A stretch of DNA of 64,000 bases from Elusimicrobiaceae bacterium (GCA_017475405.1 JAFVFN010000013.1:23007-87006); one strand, 5' to 3'; counted from the first letter of the stretch, positions 26,801-35,728 are shown. Notes: generated by a model not told the origin, from the letters alone. Program-made: numbers and translations.

Positions 26801-27596
26801 AGATAGTGAGTTTATTGACGCATTGAACATTGCTTCTACAGTAGGTATTAATGAGGTACCGATGGCAGCTGTTTGTGAATTAGGCCGCGATTTTGTTCGT
26901 ATGTCCAAGGACAAACACGCGGGAAACAGATCCATTATCTCCGGTGCTACGGGGACTAAGAACGAACAGCTTGTTTTCCGCAATGAGTTAGGTGCATTCT
27001 TGGCCTATATTCACGATACTTCTATCTTATATCCGGATGCTTTTGTTCGGGTAGAGGGTAAATCGTACTGCGATTGGCGTTTCCAACCGTATGGACTAGG
27101 TGATGGCGGTTGTGCCAAAAACGGTGGCCCCAAAATGGGGAAAGGATATGCTCATAATAACTATAACGGGACGAAGTTTGCCGGGAAACTGACAAATTAT
27201 TTCCAACCGTCACTGACTGCTATTATGAAACAAGCCCCCTTAAAAGCATTAGTAAGCGGGCACCAGGATTTACCGCATAATTGTGGTAATTGTAAATCCA
27301 TGAACGGAAGCAACTATGTAAAGAAATACAATTCCTATAATGGTTTTGCCGGCTTACTCCATGAAGAATCTCCGTCTGTAAATGGACAGGGGGTTGCCTG
27401 TGAAGCATTCTTAGGCAGTAATAAAAATGCAAATATGTCCGTAGCAGATGCGCTTAAATATATTGAAGGTCTCTGTACGGCAGGTTTGGATTATAAACCG
27501 GTGGGCCAAGGTAAAAAGGAATATGTACAAGGCCAAAGTCCCACTTCCAGTGGTGGTCAATCCGGTGCAGATGAAGTTACTGGACAACGTGTTTAG
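23895..27596 (+). CDS. Large unrecognised membrane-anchored protein, Cys-rich
   Basis: The 1233-residue protein has a basic N-terminus, one membrane segment (about 51-68) and a very large extracytoplasmic part. After an Asp/Ser/Gly- and Arg-rich linker (about 85-290) come a Trp-rich stretch (EPWWWDMMKTRMQEEW), a Cys-rich domain (about 350-460), a helical segment around 545-660, a beta-rich segment with ECGSEDTATAKLHF, and a second Cys-rich domain (about 840-1200) ending in a Ser/Gly tail. Paired cysteines suggest disulfides outside the cytoplasmic membrane. No family is recognised. It has its own promoter, leader hairpin and AGGAGG site. It could be a surface adhesin or a secretion-apparatus subunit; neither is shown. 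Confidence 0.78.
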   Translation: MPEEKKEKFTFSDKIKNSKPAGNKSFAKSSAKIGRDGKPKATLFERTRRDAPFFIAALVALLLLPFLYKYSGQASEEQLLTPGNEQTDFDPERYGFDTAMIEDPDGQIAQLAGRDSLSLIKGWGSDQEEDYGRDDMDLDASSSYMGSASGEYAAEHHSSSEMDVEDNTTNIYKRRAGAATRAAFRRTKIGTLNSAGLRRPGGSRLGINNWGGGLKSAAKKVGSAAPTSGPKPVSLQPLRAAGSRSTFGQGGAAAARRSKDNMGKANAVEALRDSYVKPVDPTRSGGLDLFSDGRMGGSGKLDHSINITPGKEPWWWDMMKTRMQEEWMARFKRKWDWINWMDKLAQNILGQVANCLITGDSGGDVDHMLGDFGVNSTVEATCCGVKQSKWVGFAGPDIPFEKNSCKGFAKSHKDLCSEDWKAPSGGKNMGFVGQRLCCFGICNTGAYLSGDLGLNVDGMSCTDMPNYTVIPSGEARKWNIYTYVVARNYFPDSLKTKFKGLPTSGKNLLCSSMDRSHGGSSLNHAQITGGVGHVAAEKDEAMQQIIAQTAATKTVPSEQQKIRERTLEVDQESLKDACVIVVSRGNVLPYEAMKNHIMDLFKELGNGNVTEQEAEHAFYQLDLMLVSSFAAKNKLAYSQWFESGHKLKELLPLPYWEFENAYIQHKKVTHKRDGSRDNVYKAKWRVAGLDMVRGPVCYYDNLNIECGSEDTATAKLHFNQTSFKGGSGVKPNVNDVEVSAEFRYLNHGTQGAKTPVTQPMIKPDTSADNGFTFTYTFDRIYDSNQVTHTGEAVSLNDPAKGGLVGNIIWTAKRGEQIVTRTCPLNLSGDGDSPIVDPKPCPQGAQTSKECCETIYGSQDPANNYKWEGGKCVITPKPQPQPGKYTVFAPQISCVPNTTTDRREVTGNISCNLFGSPLVGKYNTSGQSCKDLFGFSMDSKQATAFVNRVKEAYNAQHTDLPIKFDKTYPQDSEFIDALNIASTVGINEVPMAAVCELGRDFVRMSKDKHAGNRSIISGATGTKNEQLVFRNELGAFLAYIHDTSILYPDAFVRVEGKSYCDWRFQPYGLGDGGCAKNGGPKMGKGYAHNNYNGTKFAGKLTNYFQPSLTAIMKQAPLKALVSGHQDLPHNCGNCKSMNGSNYVKKYNSYNGFAGLLHEESPSVNGQGVACEAFLGSNKNANMSVADALKYIEGLCTAGLDYKPVGQGKKEYVQGQSPTSSGGQSGADEVTGQRV

Positions 27597-27616
27597 TTAG
27601 AAACCAAACTAATAAT

Positions 27617-27648
27617 TATCCCCGGCACTGTATACAGTGCCGGGGATA
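27617..27648 (+). terminator. Terminator-like palindrome after the large membrane protein
   Basis: A perfect 14-base-pair stem TATCCCCGGCACTG / CAGTGCCGGGGATA with a four-base TATA loop starts 21 bases after the stop codon. The trailing sequence is only weakly T-rich in either direction, so it may act on both strands. Confidence 0.75.
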
Positions 27649-27681
27649 TTAGTGCCATTGAAAACTCCTATAGGGAATGGT

Positions 27682-27847
27682 TATTGAGGTATTTCTCCCT
27701 TACTAAAAGGGGTTTAGCCTTTTCTGTATTGCCAAAGGATAGTAAATCAATGGATCCTTCTACAATGTCCTGCTCAGTTTGTCCCAATTCTTCATACCAA
27801 TCTTTATATGGGGTTTTCGTTGATAGTGATAATTGGTCTATTTTATA
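27682..27847 (-). pseudogene. Remnant reading frame, unrecognised
   Basis: The minus strand is open for about 54 codons without a start codon and reads like real protein (for example KDWYEELGQTEQDIVEGSID) before ending in GEIPQ and a stop. It stops abruptly at a TAG on its 5' side. It looks like the 3' end of a gene whose front has been lost. I cannot name the family. Confidence 0.4.
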
Positions 27848-27903
27848 CTAAAATCTGTAAAAATAGAGGCATTCGGTTGGATTATAGACCTCAAAATTGC
27901 AAA

Positions 27904-27992
27904 ACTCAATCAAAAAAATGTTATAAATATACATAAATTCGATTGAAAAAGTGTAGTTATAATACATAAATTCAATCGAAAAAATGTTGAAT
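27904..27992. repeat. Three repeats with an exact 33-bp period before the second ATPase
   Basis: Units begin at 27904, 27937 and 27970, exactly 33 bases apart. Copies two and three read ATTCGATTGAAAAAGTGTA and ATTCAATCGAAAAAATGTT; copy one is more diverged. Each holds the pattern TTC-N4-GAA followed by AAARTGT. The last copy runs into the -35 box of the promoter. Confidence 0.85.
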
Positions 27993-28015
27993 ATTGTCTG
28001 TTGTATTGCTATAAT
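27987..28015 (+). promoter_or_regulatory. Promoter of the second ATPase gene
   Basis: TTGAAT at 27987-27992 and TATAAT at 28010-28015 are 17 bases apart. The -35 box is the end of the third 33-bp repeat, so occupancy of that repeat would block RNA polymerase. Confidence 0.8.
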
Positions 28016-28038
28016 AGATATATAAGAGAGGTGATTTT

Positions 28039-29334
28039 ATGTATAGATATGCACTAGAAAACTTAAAACAGTGGAAACAACGATCTAACCGCAAACCGTT
28101 AATTTTGCAGGGTGCACGCCAAGTAGGTAAAACATGGCTTATGCAGGAATTTGGACGTTTGGAATTTAAGCAAACGGTGTATATCAATTTTGAGTTTAAT
28201 GAAGAAGCACGTGGTCTATTTGAAAGGAACTTGGATCCTATTCGTATTACACAATCATTATCCGCTATGGAACGAAAAGAAATTACACCCGATACCTTGC
28301 TGATATTTGACGAAATACAGGCTTGTCCCCGTGCTTTAACGTCCCTTAAATACTTTTGTGAAAACCTACCACAGCAACCTGTATTAGCGGCAGGTAGTTT
28401 ACTCGGAGTCTTTCTTCATCAGCATACTTCATTTCCTGTAGGTAAAGTGGAATTTCTACATGTTTATCCATTATCCTTTATGGAGTTTTTACAGGCAATG
28501 GGGGAAGACCTGTTATATCAGTTACTGCTTCAACGGAATTTTGCCAACATATCCGATCTTAAGCCTACATGTGAAGATTTACTTAAACAATACTATTATG
28601 TTGGCGGTATGCCGGCAGTAGTAGCCGAATTTGCCAAGACGAAAAATTATCAAACAGTACGGCAAATGCAACTGGAACTACTCAATGCGTATGAGGGCGA
28701 TTTTTCCAAGTATCCACCTGCTAATATGGCCCAACGTATCCGCGAAGTATGGCGTTCCATACCCAACCAGCTGGCCAAGGAGAATAAGAAGTTTATATAC
28801 GGAGTTATTCGCGAGGGTGCGCGGGCCAAAGAGTATGAGCTGGCTATTGAATGGTTGCAAAATTGCGGTCTGATCTATAAATTACAACGTATTAGCAAAC
28901 CGGGGATGCCTTTAAGTATGTACCAAGACTTAAGCGCATTTAAGTTATTTATGGTGGACGTCGGTTTACTTGGTGCGGCAAGTAAATTAGATGATAAAAC
29001 TTTAATAGACGGTAGTAGTATGCTAAGTGAATTTAAAGGCGCACTTACCGAACAGTATGTATTACAACAATTAAAAACAGACCCTTATTTGCCCGTTTAT
29101 TACTGGACCAGTAACGCACAAGCCGAAGTGGATTTTGTAATACAATACGATAATAAAATCATACCGATAGAGGCCAAAGCCACTACAAACTTACGAGCTA
29201 AAAGTTTGAAGTATTATTGTGAACAGTATAAACCCGAAATCGCGTTACGCTTTTCTATGGCAGATTATAAACAAACAGATAACCTGTACGACATACCGCT
29301 ATGTATGGTGGAATTGTTTCGGAAAATTATTTAA
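28039..29334 (+). CDS. Solitary AAA ATPase, AAA_14 plus DUF4143
   Basis: The 431-residue protein has Walker A GARQVGKTWL (about residues 24-33) and Walker B DTLLIFDEIQA, followed by AGSLLGV, the fold-typical VGKVEFLHVYPLSFMEFL, VGGMPAVVAEF, and a winged-helix-like middle. In the C-terminal DUF4143/PD-(D/E)xK region AEVDFVIQYD and IPIEAKA are intact, so nuclease chemistry is possible. It is a close paralogue of the protein at 54036-55343 and a distant one of 13581-14789. The gene stands alone among decayed genes, with its own promoter and repeat array. It interrupts the otherwise continuous envelope-protein locus, suggesting insertion. Confidence 0.9.
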   Translation: MYRYALENLKQWKQRSNRKPLILQGARQVGKTWLMQEFGRLEFKQTVYINFEFNEEARGLFERNLDPIRITQSLSAMERKEITPDTLLIFDEIQACPRALTSLKYFCENLPQQPVLAAGSLLGVFLHQHTSFPVGKVEFLHVYPLSFMEFLQAMGEDLLYQLLLQRNFANISDLKPTCEDLLKQYYYVGGMPAVVAEFAKTKNYQTVRQMQLELLNAYEGDFSKYPPANMAQRIREVWRSIPNQLAKENKKFIYGVIREGARAKEYELAIEWLQNCGLIYKLQRISKPGMPLSMYQDLSAFKLFMVDVGLLGAASKLDDKTLIDGSSMLSEFKGALTEQYVLQQLKTDPYLPVYYWTSNAQAEVDFVIQYDNKIIPIEAKATTNLRAKSLKYYCEQYKPEIALRFSMADYKQTDNLYDIPLCMVELFRKII

Positions 29335-29451
29335 GTAGACAAATAGGTAGATCCGATTTGGTTCTATAACGTGTTCCTTCTTACGCTTTATTGTGTACTT
29401 AAAACATCCCAATTGATATCATAAAGTGGGGCAAAGTTTTTGCTAACTAAA

Positions 29452-29830
29452 CTAGATGTGGGGTTGTTGGATAGGTGTTAAGGTAATATGGTAACCCAAT
29501 TGTTGTACCACTTTGTCCAATGTGTTGATAGTCGGATTGCCAGAACGACTTAATGAACGATACAGATGTTCCCGATTTAATTTGGGTTCGTGTTAATTTC
29601 GCTATACCATATAGTTCGGCAATGTTTCGTAAACAATCCAGCAACACTCCTATAGGCATTTGCGGATTAGAGTTAAACTCTTCAATAAGTTTACATTCTA
29701 GGGCAGGGATTTCCTCTGGGGTTTTAGCATAGTAATCATTGCGGGAAGTTGTATAATCAGGCAAATCAGAAATTCTCAATTTTTTTGCTTTTTTGTTATT
29801 GATGAGTTCGCTCCTTAAAATCAATGGCAT
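29452..29830 (-). pseudogene. Frameshifted addiction-module antitoxin
   Basis: The first two thirds read as an antitoxin (KKLRISDLPDYTTSRNDYY, then LLDCLRNIAELYGIAKLTR). Near 29588 the frame breaks: in the next frame the missing helix-turn-helix appears as LNREHLYRSLSRSGNPTINT and ends at a TAG at 29452-29454. Removing one A restores a full antitoxin. As it stands the gene would end in about 40 unrelated residues. It lies after a decayed toxin, in the same order as the intact pair at 15797-16421. Confidence 0.85.
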
Positions 29831-30003
29831 ATTTTATCGCCTGGGCAATGTCTTTCTGTTGCGTACGTTTTAAACCACCACACAGTAACACTATTAACGT
29901 ACTGCCGTGAAGATAAAAATAGATTCAAACACCACTGCCAACATGAATACGAGTTTCAAATATACCATTTTCTATATGTTTTACATCTACCAAAAAACCT
30001 TTT
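29796..30003 (-). pseudogene. Decayed RelE-family toxin
   Basis: On the minus strand the frame reads DVKHIENGIFETRIHVGSGV, then TGA (29925-29927), then IYFYLHGSTLIVLLCGGLKR and KDIAQAIKYAIDF up to a TAA at 29796. Intact relatives have YRIYF at this place, so a CGA-to-TGA change is the likely lesion. The first 40-50 codons are missing altogether. With its antitoxin also frameshifted, the module is dead. Confidence 0.85.
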
Positions 30004-30022
30004 AGAAATTACGAATATTTCT

Positions 30023-30276
30023 ATGTCATATTTTCGAACGTTAGGCAATAAAGAAGTGGATTTTGTGCTGGAAAATAATCGGGGCGAGATTATAGGAATT
30101 GAAGTAAAGGCTTCTCGGCAAATAGGGAAAAAGATATAACGGGCCTGTTAGAACTGCAGTCTGTAACTCAAGACAAATTTAAACAGGTAATTGTTTTTTA
30201 TACGGGAAAAGAATTACTCCCTCTTCAGAAAAACATTTGGGCAGTACCTATAGATTACATTTGGACACAGGATTAA
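30023..30276 (+). pseudogene. C-terminal stump of a further DUF4143 ATPase
   Basis: The frame SYFRTLGNKEVDFVLENNRG, followed by IIGIEVKAS, is the start of the PD-(D/E)xK part of a DUF4143 ATPase. It breaks at an A run (30128-30132) where one A seems lost; the next frame continues DITGLLELQSVTQDKFKQVI and ends IDYIWTQD before the stop at 30274. The ATPase half is gone. The stump abuts the broken 5' end of the toxin remnant, so a deletion joined the two. Confidence 0.8.
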
Positions 30277-30409
30277 AAGGTAACCTTATGTGTAGTAATA
30301 TTTTCTTCTCAAAAAAACAGTTGACAAGTATCTCAAAAGTTGCGAAAATTTATGTGTATAGATTTATGACGTCTATTAGAGCATAATCTGTACGCTGAAG
30401 TATTTAGGA

Positions 30410-30488
30410 CGACGAAGATTTTACCGGTAACAATTTTCGTCGGCAGTATGTAGTTTTTATATGAAAAATTTACTACAATAGTAGTAAA
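30410..30488 (+). promoter_or_regulatory. Leader with two hairpins before the giant FlgD-like protein
   Basis: CGACGAAGATT (30410-30420) pairs with AATTTTCGTCG (30432-30442), 11 pairs with one wobble. TTTACTAC / GTAGTAAA (30469-30488) forms a second, perfect eight-pair stem with an AATA loop. Between them is GTAGTTTTTAT, also found in the leader of the 16626 operon. A TTGACA at 30321 has no convincing -10 partner. Confidence 0.55.
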
Positions 30489-30516
30489 GAAAACCTTGCA
30501 AGGGACAAAAAACGAA

Positions 30517-33500
30517 ATGACAAAACTTCAAAATTTACTTCATACTTTTTTTAAACCTCAGACGGTAAAAACGTCCATTTTAACAATCTTATTTTTGGCG
30601 GCAGTGATGCCGGTTGTAGCTCAGACGGTAAATACCGTGAGAACTGGTGTATACTATGCAGTCAGTAATGCGAGTAGCCCTAATGAAGCTTATTGTAACT
30701 TTGCATCTACCTATAGTACGGGGACGGTTGGAGGAACTGGGTTTAACTATTATGATGTAGGCTATATTAATACAAGTACCGAAAAGACGGGAAATCATTA
30801 TTGGAAACCGGAAAGTAACCGTACAAGCAATGACCCGTGGGTAAGTTCAGCTCTTATTGAGTATGATCAACCGTATCCTACCCCTACTAGTGTGCAATAT
30901 CCAAATCAGTGTTTGGGATTGTGCGCAGAGTTTGCCTGTAGTAACCTTCCAGTAGGGCAGTCTACTTATTCTATCGCATTTCCCTTGCAACGCATTACCT
31001 TTGATATCGTAAAGTATTATAATGGCAAGAATATCAAAAATTCTGATGAAATGCCGTCTATTCGATCTATTGATATTTATCCTGCTCAGAATCCTAGTAA
31101 ATATACTGAATATACATGTGGTTCATATCACTGCGCTAATGCAGGAATGGATAAAACATCTGGGAGTGATACTCGTGTAGCGGAGTGTTTGGGTGCCCAT
31201 TGGGTATGTGATGGAACGCTGGATACACGTTCTTCAAAAACAACAGCACCTACTATTAGTAACACATCTGTATGTTGGCCATCTACATCGTCTCGTAAAG
31301 ATGCTTGTGGTACGGGTATTGGCTCTGCGCCTACCAAGAAGGCCTATTATTATAATGGTACTAATTGGTCGGAGTCTACAAATCAGAGTGCTCGTTTTGA
31401 TGGGTGTTATTGGTTCTATAAAACAGGTACTGATAATCTTAGTTCCGCTAATCCATACCAAGGCTGTTTAGTAGGGGCGGGGCATAGTGATTGTGTGGTT
31501 TTTGATAATAACGGAGCCGAAACAAATACTCCACTATCTTTTTGTACTGGATGGGATGGATTTTATGAAATTGCCGGTGAGTTCGGTAAATCCAATGGGA
31601 ATTTTGGTTACCGTGCCACGGCTTATACCAATGTGCCTTCTGATGGTGTAATTAACGATCGTATTGAAATCGAAGAAGTGGGTGTGTATCCGGGCCACAA
31701 CGGAGCTACCCAAATTCCGATACAAGTAGATGTAACCAATGTGCATACTGTACGCAGTACGCCCTCCTTGGTTGGTTCTATTACGCCTGTCTCTGCGCAA
31801 CCTTATACATTTACCTATCGTTTAAGTAAAGATGCGGATGTTCGTATTGCTATTTTTGATGCTTCTACAATGGATAACGCTTCCTATGCTTATTCGTCCG
31901 TACCAGGAACTGGAAATACTACTAATACGGCTAGTTTTGCCAATGGAGGGGATTACAATGCTGCAACCGGTGTGATCGTTCGTACATTAGTGGATTGGCA
32001 ACCTCGTACTGGTGAAGGTATAAAAGGAACCGATAAAGATACACAAATTTCTGATTTTGATTCTTGGGATGGTCGCCATGATGAAGGATTTTTACTTCCT
32101 GCAGGCAATTACATTGCTTCTATTCAAGCTAAATCTCAAGATGAATGGCCTGGTATTGATTTCTCACGTGCAGTTACACGCCAAGTATCTTTGGATCCTT
32201 TGAAACTAACGGATATTCAAGTAACGGGTCTAAATAAAAAGTCTACTGCCTATGCTACTATTTCTTATGTTCCCACGGAGCCTTCTACGGTGTATTGGGA
32301 AGTATATACACCGGGTACTACATTTGTAGCAGGCAATGGCGTATCTGAAATTTTAACTGATTCTTCTGCACCTACAGGGACAGGTCCAACTGTAGAGGAC
32401 GCAGCTGCTACTGGTTTTACGGGTTCGTTGGTATATCGTAGTACTGAACAAAAATCTGGACGTATGAACTATACCCAACGATGGGACGGCACTTGTCAGG
32501 CTGTTGATGCTTCGGGACATCCGACAAATTGTGTTCGCTCTTATGCAATTGGCGAAAAAATGTCTAATGGTACGAAAGCAACAGCTACCAATCGAACGGA
32601 AACTTTTGCATATGGTGCCCCTATGCCGGATGGCAATTATGTATATGTGTTATGGGCTGAAATTCCTTATAATGGTAAATATGTAAATGCAGTCGGATCT
32701 AGCGATAAAAAATCGCCGAAGTTTACTGCTCAAGCCACCTGTTCTCGTTCTGGCTCGGAAATTAATAATCAATGTTTTACCGGTGTAAAAACCTTAAAAT
32801 ATACGGTAGGTACTTTGGAGTTAGAACGTGGTTTGGTTGGCATTACCATGCAACCGGTTACTTATGCCACGTTAGGTTCCAGTCCCACGGCTTATGGTTT
32901 GGATCCGTTTGTATTTAAATATGCGTTAGATCGTGATGCTCAAGTGATTGCCACGGTGGAAAACACCGCCGGTGTGGTGGTCAAACACCTCACATTGGCT
33001 GATGGTGAGCCGAATGTGGCGCAGCAACTTAATACGTTAACATGGGATGGTCGGGACAATCAAGGCCGTATGGTCTATCCGGGTACCTATATGTTCCGTG
33101 TAAAAGCACAGGATGCCATGTTCCCGGCGCAGTCTAACGAAGCGATTACCATCTTCCCCGTAGATATGTATCGTTTAGTGGATGTGTCTACTACAGATGT
33201 CTATGGAGACAGTACGGCTAAAGCAACGATTTCGTATCATTTGTCCAAAACAATGAATGCACAAATCAACATCTATAATAAGGATGTGGTCATTCCTAAT
33301 TATAATAGTACTACCGGAGATTATAATGATGCCAAAGTAACGGCCGTTTATAACGGTAATACGACAGGTATTTCAAATACGACCGTACAAAACGGAGTTA
33401 CCTATATTACAGCGGGTGCAGCCAGTGTTACGGTTAATGGGACGAATGTTTCCAATACGGGAGTAGAAATCCCAGTAAATGGTTCAGCGGTAGCTTATGC

Positions 33501-35685
33501 AGCATGTACCGGAGGATATTGCCGCAATACATGGTCCAGTGCTACAGAATACAATATTGTGGGGAACCGTGACCTGAATGCTGATCTTACCAATTTGAAC
33601 AGCAATCCTAACGATACGGATCATAATAATGAAACGCTTGCCGGTACATACACCGTGTACTTAAAACAGGAATTGTTAAATATTCCAGATCCGTCTACAG
33701 CTGTATGGCCGCCCCGAATTTGTAATACAACGCAGGACAGCAGTATCTTATATGTGGCTGGCGATGCTGACGTGACAAGTGGTAAAGCAACTGTAGGTGC
33801 GGTAAGTCCGGCTAAGGTAAACAATACCCAAACGGCTTGTATTTATGTAAACGATCCTTCATTTACCAATTATCCGACAGCTGCCCAAGCTTCAGCGGGT
33901 GTGGTAGATGTACGTTTGCAACCCATCCATACTTTTGATCGCTCTAAACTCAGCACGGGTGATGATGTCATTAACATGGAAGAATGGGATGCGTTGTATT
34001 TCTACAACCCCACTCCGTCCAGTGAACGTCATACTGCGGCTGAAATTGCCAAATGTACAAATTCTAAAGAAAAAGCGAACTGTCCTTATGAAATGGTGCC
34101 GGATGGTCAATATCCATTCTTTATCTCGGCGCGTTCTAACGAACCGTTTAACCGCTACTATTATGATGCAACTCGTGATGCGGGAAAAACGCTTGCAGGA
34201 ACATACAGCATTTCTGGACAACCATTTACGAAACAAGGAACCAATGGCACGCAGGATGTACAGCAGGAAGATTATCTCTATGCTTCCGACAAAGTGGTGC
34301 ACAAAATCAATATTACCCGCGGACCTGTATATTTCTTAGACGGTTCGTTGAATGTCTATCCCAATGCGCCGCAGTTGTTTAATGCCTCTTCTACGACGTT
34401 GACTTTCATCCCGCCCTACGAAATTAACTTTGCGATTTCTCGTGCGGCTACCGTAGAAGTGGCGATTGTCGCGTTGGAAGCCGGTATGTGTTCACCGGTC
34501 ACGGACAATGTACTTTCCAAGACTGTCAATGTGTATGAATCCCGTACCAACGTGGCGGGGGATATCTGTAAGTTCCTCTCTACCATGACTATTCGCAATA
34601 CGGGTAACTTTGATGCTAACGTCATTCGTAAGATTTATTGGGATGGTACCGATCATACCGGCAATTACGTCAAACCGGGTACTTATGAAGTACGTTTAAC
34701 GGCACGTAACTATCCGGATTCCGGTCTGTATCAAGCTACGGTCAAGTCCATTACACTCACGGCCAACCTGCTCAAAGTGTATGACTTGTTGGAAGCTGAT
34801 AACTATTCCATTGCTGCTCGCAATACGGATATGAAGATCGGATACCAGATTTCCGTACCGATGAAAGTAGCGATCCAAATCTTAAAACCGGGTACTACCA
34901 TTTACGATTATTCCAAAGGGACCTTGCGTAACCCCACCACGGGTAAAGAGGTGCAGGATATTCGCGAAGTACTCGTACGTTCTATTGTGGGTATTCGCCC
35001 CGGTACTACGCTGATTGAAGAAGTGTGGGACGGACGTGACTATGCCCAACAAGAAGTACCGGATGGGGTATATCCGTTCCGCTTTGTAACGTCGCTTGAT
35101 TCTGCGGCGATTGACAGTGTGACCGGCGAAATCCTGTTTGGAGATGACTCGTCTAGCGATCCGACCCAGTGGAAAGTCAACCGGGTAGCCGATACTTATG
35201 AATACCAAAACCTGCATAAGGCCACGGTAGCTGTTGGCGACGGACGCTTTGTCTGCGAAGATTGGCAGAAGACAGTATTCTTCTACCCCAACCCGCTTCG
35301 TGATGCCAGCAAGGGTACACTGGAAATTACCAAAATGCCGGTGCCGGGTACGGTATCTATTAAATACTTTAACTTGGCCGGTGACTTGGTACGCGACAGT
35401 GATTATACCTGTGTGGACGCTAATAACTATCAAACCACGATGGGCAAAGACCTGTACTTCCAACCGGATAACAATGTCAGTACCAATCGTTTGACGCCGG
35501 AAGAACTGGATCCGAACACAGGAACATTCTATAACATTCGTAACGCGGCCCTGCGCTGTAAATGGGACCGCACCAACCAACACGGCAAGAAAGTAGCGCG
35601 CGGTGTATACTTCGGTCTGGTTGACTTTAAGGCGTATAACGGACGTGAACATTGTCAAAAAGTGGTAAAGATTTTAATCCCGTAA
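30517..35685 (+). CDS. Giant secreted multidomain protein with FlgD-type Ig repeats
   Basis: The 1722-residue protein has a signal peptide (hydrophobic core about 19-36, cut near VVAQ) and no later membrane segment. At least four FlgD Ig-like modules are seen, each with a W-D-G-x-D core and a PxGxY turn, near residues 514, 841, 1374 and 1503. The C-terminus (about 1589-1722) starts YPNPLRD and ends in a last module (KWDRTNQHGKKVARGVYFG) with KVVKILIP, resembling the C-terminal sorting-type domains of proteins that travel with PorV. The N-terminal 500 residues are Cys-rich and unrecognised. The ATG at 30517 follows an AGGGA site; the earlier TTG has no site. A PorV-like gene follows directly. 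Confidence 0.85.
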   Translation: MTKLQNLLHTFFKPQTVKTSILTILFLAAVMPVVAQTVNTVRTGVYYAVSNASSPNEAYCNFASTYSTGTVGGTGFNYYDVGYINTSTEKTGNHYWKPESNRTSNDPWVSSALIEYDQPYPTPTSVQYPNQCLGLCAEFACSNLPVGQSTYSIAFPLQRITFDIVKYYNGKNIKNSDEMPSIRSIDIYPAQNPSKYTEYTCGSYHCANAGMDKTSGSDTRVAECLGAHWVCDGTLDTRSSKTTAPTISNTSVCWPSTSSRKDACGTGIGSAPTKKAYYYNGTNWSESTNQSARFDGCYWFYKTGTDNLSSANPYQGCLVGAGHSDCVVFDNNGAETNTPLSFCTGWDGFYEIAGEFGKSNGNFGYRATAYTNVPSDGVINDRIEIEEVGVYPGHNGATQIPIQVDVTNVHTVRSTPSLVGSITPVSAQPYTFTYRLSKDADVRIAIFDASTMDNASYAYSSVPGTGNTTNTASFANGGDYNAATGVIVRTLVDWQPRTGEGIKGTDKDTQISDFDSWDGRHDEGFLLPAGNYIASIQAKSQDEWPGIDFSRAVTRQVSLDPLKLTDIQVTGLNKKSTAYATISYVPTEPSTVYWEVYTPGTTFVAGNGVSEILTDSSAPTGTGPTVEDAAATGFTGSLVYRSTEQKSGRMNYTQRWDGTCQAVDASGHPTNCVRSYAIGEKMSNGTKATATNRTETFAYGAPMPDGNYVYVLWAEIPYNGKYVNAVGSSDKKSPKFTAQATCSRSGSEINNQCFTGVKTLKYTVGTLELERGLVGITMQPVTYATLGSSPTAYGLDPFVFKYALDRDAQVIATVENTAGVVVKHLTLADGEPNVAQQLNTLTWDGRDNQGRMVYPGTYMFRVKAQDAMFPAQSNEAITIFPVDMYRLVDVSTTDVYGDSTAKATISYHLSKTMNAQINIYNKDVVIPNYNSTTGDYNDAKVTAVYNGNTTGISNTTVQNGVTYITAGAASVTVNGTNVSNTGVEIPVNGSAVAYAACTGGYCRNTWSSATEYNIVGNRDLNADLTNLNSNPNDTDHNNETLAGTYTVYLKQELLNIPDPSTAVWPPRICNTTQDSSILYVAGDADVTSGKATVGAVSPAKVNNTQTACIYVNDPSFTNYPTAAQASAGVVDVRLQPIHTFDRSKLSTGDDVINMEEWDALYFYNPTPSSERHTAAEIAKCTNSKEKANCPYEMVPDGQYPFFISARSNEPFNRYYYDATRDAGKTLAGTYSISGQPFTKQGTNGTQDVQQEDYLYASDKVVHKINITRGPVYFLDGSLNVYPNAPQLFNASSTTLTFIPPYEINFAISRAATVEVAIVALEAGMCSPVTDNVLSKTVNVYESRTNVAGDICKFLSTMTIRNTGNFDANVIRKIYWDGTDHTGNYVKPGTYEVRLTARNYPDSGLYQATVKSITLTANLLKVYDLLEADNYSIAARNTDMKIGYQISVPMKVAIQILKPGTTIYDYSKGTLRNPTTGKEVQDIREVLVRSIVGIRPGTTLIEEVWDGRDYAQQEVPDGVYPFRFVTSLDSAAIDSVTGEILFGDDSSSDPTQWKVNRVADTYEYQNLHKATVAVGDGRFVCEDWQKTVFFYPNPLRDASKGTLEITKMPVPGTVSIKYFNLAGDLVRDSDYTCVDANNYQTTMGKDLYFQPDNNVSTNRLTPEELDPNTGTFYNIRNAALRCKWDRTNQHGKKVARGVYFGLVDFKAYNGREHCQKVVKILIP

Positions 35686-35696
35686 GAAGGAGTTCA

Positions 35697-35705
35697 TGCT
35701 ATAAT
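35697..35705 (+). promoter_or_regulatory. Extended -10 promoter of the PorV-like gene
   Basis: TGCTATAAT lies 24 bases before the ATG. No good -35 box is present; an extended -10 can act without one. Confidence 0.5.
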
Positions 35706-35728
35706 ATAGTAAGGAATTAAAAAACTTT

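Noticed and set aside
34882..35658. 258-codon minus-strand frame inside the giant FlgD-like gene
   Set aside because: It lies fully inside a clear plus-strand gene with domain matches, and has no start context or recognisable protein pattern.
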